Positions 59,915 to 64,000 of a stretch of 64,000 nucleotides of DNA are shown piece after piece. How positions within the stretch are numbered: the first letter of the stretch is position 1; each line of letters begins with the position of its first letter. Both the position numbers and the translations under genes were made by a program. This stretch comes from Myrica gale (taxonomy: Eukaryota; Streptophyta; Magnoliopsida; Fagales; Myricaceae): the NCBI GenBank assembly GCA_963930655.1, contig OZ005610.1, positions 13,831,001 through 13,895,000 on the forward strand, written 5' to 3'. The notes under the pieces were generated by a model. The model saw only the letters and a list, made by a program, of their open reading frames with translations, was not told the origin of the DNA and did not search any database.

Positions 59915-61722
59915 TATCCAGTAATTCTCTCAACAAATCTGAGAATACCACTGAATATATAACCATCAATTAATAACATGCTTTCACAGAGGAACAATGA
60001 TACCTAAAATCTCCACCAAACGGTGGTTCTTTATTTATGGCTTTTTCTCGCAGATGCAAGTCTCAACACAAAATGTTCTTATAATATAAGTGTACATTTG
60101 ACATTATTAATGCACCATCAGAGAACTTGACAACCACCATCCTATAAGTAAAATTCTGGATTGCTAAACTGCGGTGGGTAAAGTATGATAACAATAAATT
60201 CCCACAAACAGCACCAACTGATGAAGTCAAATTTAACCGGCCTATCACAAAGTTCACTGGGCTAAGAACCCGTGGTAGCTGGGCCTAAAGTCCAGCGCTT
60301 GGGACGGGTTGAAAGACTCTGACTCTCATTCCTTCCTCCTACATGCAAAGAAAATAAACTAAAACCTAAGGTCCTTCTCGTAGGGGGATTTCTCCGATGC
60401 CTTTGTTAGTTGCCATTTTTCTATATCTTTTGTTTATTCTTTTTCCCTTCTTATCCTCACTTCCTCCTATCTCCTGTTGGGCTCGGGCTTAGTATCTTCA
60501 TCCTTGCCTTCGCTTCATCCTGGGGTGCTAGCCCCTTCTTTTCCTCTAGAATTACGCGACAGTGCTTTTCATGGACCCTATGAGAGCAATAGATAATGAT
60601 ATATAGAACGTCGGATGAGTCCACTGCTCTTCTTGTCGGAATCCTCTATAATTTCTTGTTCGAAATGCACATTCTTCTTTTTTGGATTAGGATCTGCTGT
60701 AATTCTCTGTTTGAATTGCACAGTGTAATTCGAAGAGAAACAGAACAAGAAGTGAACCCATGCTGCCCGAAACTTTATATAGGGAACATTAAATGATGTA
60801 TATAGTTCACCTCTTGTATCTGTCTCTTGGTGTAATTCAAACAGAAAATTGCAGAGGATCCCTATCTTCTTTTCCCCCTTAGCCGAATGTTACATCTTAC
60901 TTAAGATTCGGACATTCAGTCTTGGGAACAAATCTCTATATGAAGCCTTTGTTAGAGCGTTCTTGCGGCTCTATTATATGCATTTGTGACCAAACATCTT
61001 CAAAGTGATTGTACTGAGGAAAAAAAAATAAAATTCAAAATGCTTGTGGAAACTCTTATGAAACCAGCTCAGAATTTCTGAATGCTCTGCTTAGGGTTCT
61101 CCATCCAACTAGACCTCTCTTAAGATAGTGCAGCTATCTATTAATTTCGTCTTTAACCTGTTGGAAAGATTTCCGACCCTTTTTGTGACCTCCTCCGGCC
61201 TCAAAATGCAACTAGGAGGGGCTGAGATCTACTTACGAACAAATCTTAACCATGTTGACACTTCGCGGCCTTCAAGCAACGCCATATGGAAACTGCATGT
61301 ACTTATTATCCAAGTCATTCATAAGAGGGCGACAGAGAAGAGGACGGTAGTGAAGTTTCTAACTGGCCCTTCTCACTTCCAGCTTATGGTCCACCAGGCC
61401 AGGCCCTTATACCTAACGGCGTTGGGGCACATGGCATCATAGTCTGACCAAAAAAATTGACATTTACTTTATTATGATGAGCACATTTCTCTGATACAGC
61501 CATTACAAGATTTGTACTTTTGGGGGGTGGTCCCTTATTCACCCAATCAGTAGCCATCGTCACTACCTAGGGCAGCCATAGAGAATACCTCAAGAATATC
61601 GTACCGTTGGAGGGTTAGTTTCCCAATACAACTGCTCGAAAGAAATACGTCAAAAATGGAAAAATCAGGCAATTATCGCTGCAAATCAATTCAGGACCTT
61701 CAAAATCTTGATGATAAGCTTA
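59915..61722. other. Intergenic region between receptor relic and fumarase
   Basis: No gene recognised. The first 100-150 bp may hold the 5' UTR exon of the receptor gene (a possible donor TTTTAG|GTATCA at about 59997). An open frame at 61128-61442 has no recognisable domain. A foldback repeat lies at 60685-60866. The fumarase 3' UTR should fall in the last 200 bp. Confidence 0.4.
60638..60866. repeat. Foldback repeat cluster
   Basis: Arms 60685-60721 and 60830-60866 (37 bp each) are inverted copies with about six mismatches, sharing CTGTTTGAATT and GGATC blocks. A diverged direct copy of the left arm lies at 60638-60670. A TATA-like TTTATATAGG lies between the arms (about 60773). Confidence 0.65.
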
Positions 61723-64000
61723 TCAATCAGTTGGGCCAATCATTTTCTCGGGCACAACAAGATTATCAAATTCCTCGCTCGTCAGCACTCCTAGTTTCAA
61801 CGCAGCTTCCTGCAGAGTAAAAATGTTGGTTAGATATTTCATTTTAGCCATCAAAGATGAACCATAAACACCACAATAAATAACATCAAACACTCCACTG
61901 TACACATTATCCTCTGTTTGAATACAAACCTACCCTTCCTAGGAGCCAAACAATACAAGTGAGGTTAAATGCAACAACCAACCAAACAGCATGCACCAAA
62001 AAGATGCTTGTCTAAGAAGAACAGGATATCATTACAAGCATTAACGTTTTGCATACTTGGCTACCTACCCGAAAACAAATGATAAATCATGACAAAGGTT
62101 CCTAAGAGCGTCACAAGAGACTAATATACTCAATACAGTATGGCACTGCATAGACGAGCAGGAATTATACCTTCAGAGTAGTTCCTTCCTTGTGTGCTTT
62201 CTTGGCAACTGCTGCAGCATTGTCATAACCAATTTTCTGGAACCGAAACACAGACAAAGTTGAATCAGTAAGTGCTAACACAGCACAGGCATTGAGAGTG
62301 CATAGGCATCAACAAAGACGGAACGTGGGTGGAAACATACAGGGTTCAAGGATGTGACAAGCATCAGTGACTGCAACACCACAGAGCAACGAGAAAGCAT
62401 TACTTGATACTGAAATCTTGAACATTGCATAATATTGACAAATTCTAAAATCTGTACCACAACATCAACTTACTTCATGCAGCAATTTTGAAATTCTTTC
62501 CTTATTAGCTTGAATTCCTCGTACACAGTTCTTTTCGAAGGAGGCAGATGCATCCCCAACCAATCTTATTGACTGTGAGTAGGAAAACAAAACCACTTGT
62601 AAGACAACAAAAACTAGTTGAGTAAGATCCCAAGTGTGCATGTATTAGTAATATAGCAAGTGACAAAATTTTGAATCGAGATATCAAGAGATCAAGAACA
62701 CAGATTCAGATGGGTTGATAAAACGTTTCTCGGAAGGTCGACAACATAATATTTCATTCATAGAACCCTCCAAATCCCAAATAACTTATGGTTGAAAATT
62801 TCAAAAGAAGATTGCCAGGATGACTAACTTCTACCCCAGATTCACTATCAGATAAGAAATGACTTTTCCTATGTAACCACAGCCAGTTGATGTTGGACAA
62901 TGGCACACTTGGCACCTCCAATACGGTACTAATTCTGCAGAGAGAATATTACTTGTTGATGTTTATAACCAAAATAATATGATAATAGAACGTACATGTA
63001 GAACACCATTGGCAATCATTGGCTTGAACACGTTTAGTTCAAAGTGACCATTTGATCCACCCACTGTAATGGCCACATGGTTTCCCATTACCTGAAAGAT
63101 ATTCAGGGGAAAAAACACTCAAGTGTATAAAAAAGTCCTAAAACCACAATTAAATATTGAAACAAACCATTATGTAATAAGCACCTAATGTCTGAACAAA
63201 AAAGAATAAAGGAGGACTAGGAAAGTCTATACTTTCTGTACACCTTACTTGCTTGCTAACAAGTACCCCAATTGCTCACTTAATGTAATCAACCAAAATT
63301 TAACACTGTAAACTTACCTGAGCACAGACCATAGTGAGTGCTTCACATTGAGTTGGATTGACCTTCCCCTGAAACATAATGGGTCCTGTCAAGTGGAAAT
63401 TATTGGGGTTTCTGATAACACAAATCTAATGTGAGGAATGAGATGGAGGTTTTACAGGCATAATACTGCTGCCTGGCTCATTTTCAGGAAGAATGAGTTC
63501 ACCAAGGCCACAACGCGGACCACTGTCCAGGAGAAACACAATGAAAACCTTTCAGAAAGTATATGATAAAATCTGCAAGGCTGATCATAGGCATACAGAC
63601 CTTCCTAACAACCGTATATCATTTCCAATTTTCATCAGAGAAACAGCAACTGTGTTAAGGGCTCCACTTGTTTCAACCAAAGCATCATGTGCAGCCTGCC
63701 AAAAAAGGGAATATATGATCTCCTTATATTATTCTATGTTATATACGACAACATGAGAAGAACCCCCATTACTCATAAAAGTGAAACAGCTGCTCCTACA
63801 ACATCAAAAGAATACAAAAAATGAAAGAAGAATAGGAGAACTAGGTGATGAGGAGCTAACCAAAGCTTCAAACTTGTTTTCTGCAGTAACAAATGGTAAG
63901 TTGGTTTCTTCAGCTACTGCTGCAGCTATCTTTACATCAAACCTAGATTACACTCATACAAAGACTGCGGTCAAATGAAACATTGACAAAACAACCGAGG
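61723..64000 (-). CDS. FUM1: Fumarate hydratase (fumarase, class II), C-terminal part, runs off the window
   Basis: Nine coding exons on the minus strand, all phases consistent: 63861-63942, 63601-63695, 63456-63522, 63318-63368, 62996-63091, 62474-62572, 62341-62370, 62171-62236 and 61723-61809 (TGA at 61723-61725). Fumarase interconverts fumarate and malate in the TCA cycle; the plant FUM1 type is mitochondrial. Visible blocks are [31 protein letters not shown], the fumarase/aspartase signature GSSIMPGKVN (across the third and fourth exons listed), [37 protein letters not shown] and the C-terminus VVPEKMIGP. The 5' exons, including the transit peptide and the HPNDHVN region, lie beyond 64000; sequence after 63942 is intron. 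No lesion is seen. Confidence 0.96.

Noticed and set aside
60063..60257. Small open frame of 64 codons on the minus strand
   Set aside because: No domain, signal or splice context, and it lies just upstream of a pseudogene where chance frames are expected.
61128..61442. Open frame of 104 codons on the plus strand
   Set aside because: No recognisable domain and compositionally like flanking non-coding DNA; kept only as part of the intergenic description.

Overview
This is a nuclear window from a flowering plant, most likely a woody or otherwise repeat-rich eudicot. The evidence is spliced genes with GT/AG introns (60S ribosomal protein L19, fumarase, an ethylene-receptor relic), tRNA-iMet and tRNA-Asp primed LTR retrotransposons, L1-type LINEs, a TRIM and a CACTA-type end. 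I see no bacterial, phage, CRISPR or rRNA features.

Layout. 0.55-1.4 kb holds a decayed GRF zinc-finger gene. From 2 to 38.5 kb lies one large nest. One or a few copies of an L1-type LINE on the + strand (fragments at 1970-2877, 16812-17285, 22648-23657, 27189-28160, 32248-32463 and 37591-38472) have been pulled apart by a Copia element present twice (copy 1 truncated 2878-5385, copy 2 complete 17286-22647), a 10-kb Athila/Tat-type Gypsy element (5386-15344) followed by a second partial Gypsy body (15345-16811), a CACTA-like non-autonomous element (23658-27188) holding a solo Gypsy LTR, an internally deleted Copia (28161-32247) and another Copia (32464-37590). Target-site duplications (TSDs) can be read for most insertions.

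From 38.5 to 45.5 kb a second LINE lies on the - strand, split by two solo LTRs and abutting fragments of another LINE and a Copia gag. A partial HMG-box gene (46-46.8 kb) follows, then an intact RPL19 gene on the - strand (48.7-50.7 kb) with a classic ribosomal-protein promoter. From 52.8 to 59.9 kb is an ERS1-type ethylene receptor pseudogene on the - strand, broken by three exonic retroelement insertions (a 311-bp TRIM, a 2.8-kb solo LTR and a 1.25-kb solo LTR) plus frameshifts and a 27-nt deletion. The window ends inside a healthy fumarase gene on the - strand, with its last nine coding exons at 61.7-63.9 kb.

No new coding system is proposed. The interest lies in the genome dynamics: a segmental duplication that copied an already dead Copia with its TSD and frameshifts, a truncated tandem Gypsy array, repair scars that contain short copied fillers, five solo LTRs, and an ethylene receptor gene killed by stacked insertions. 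RPL19 and fumarase look functional; almost everything else is mobile DNA or relics. All alignments were done by eye, so identities are not quantified.
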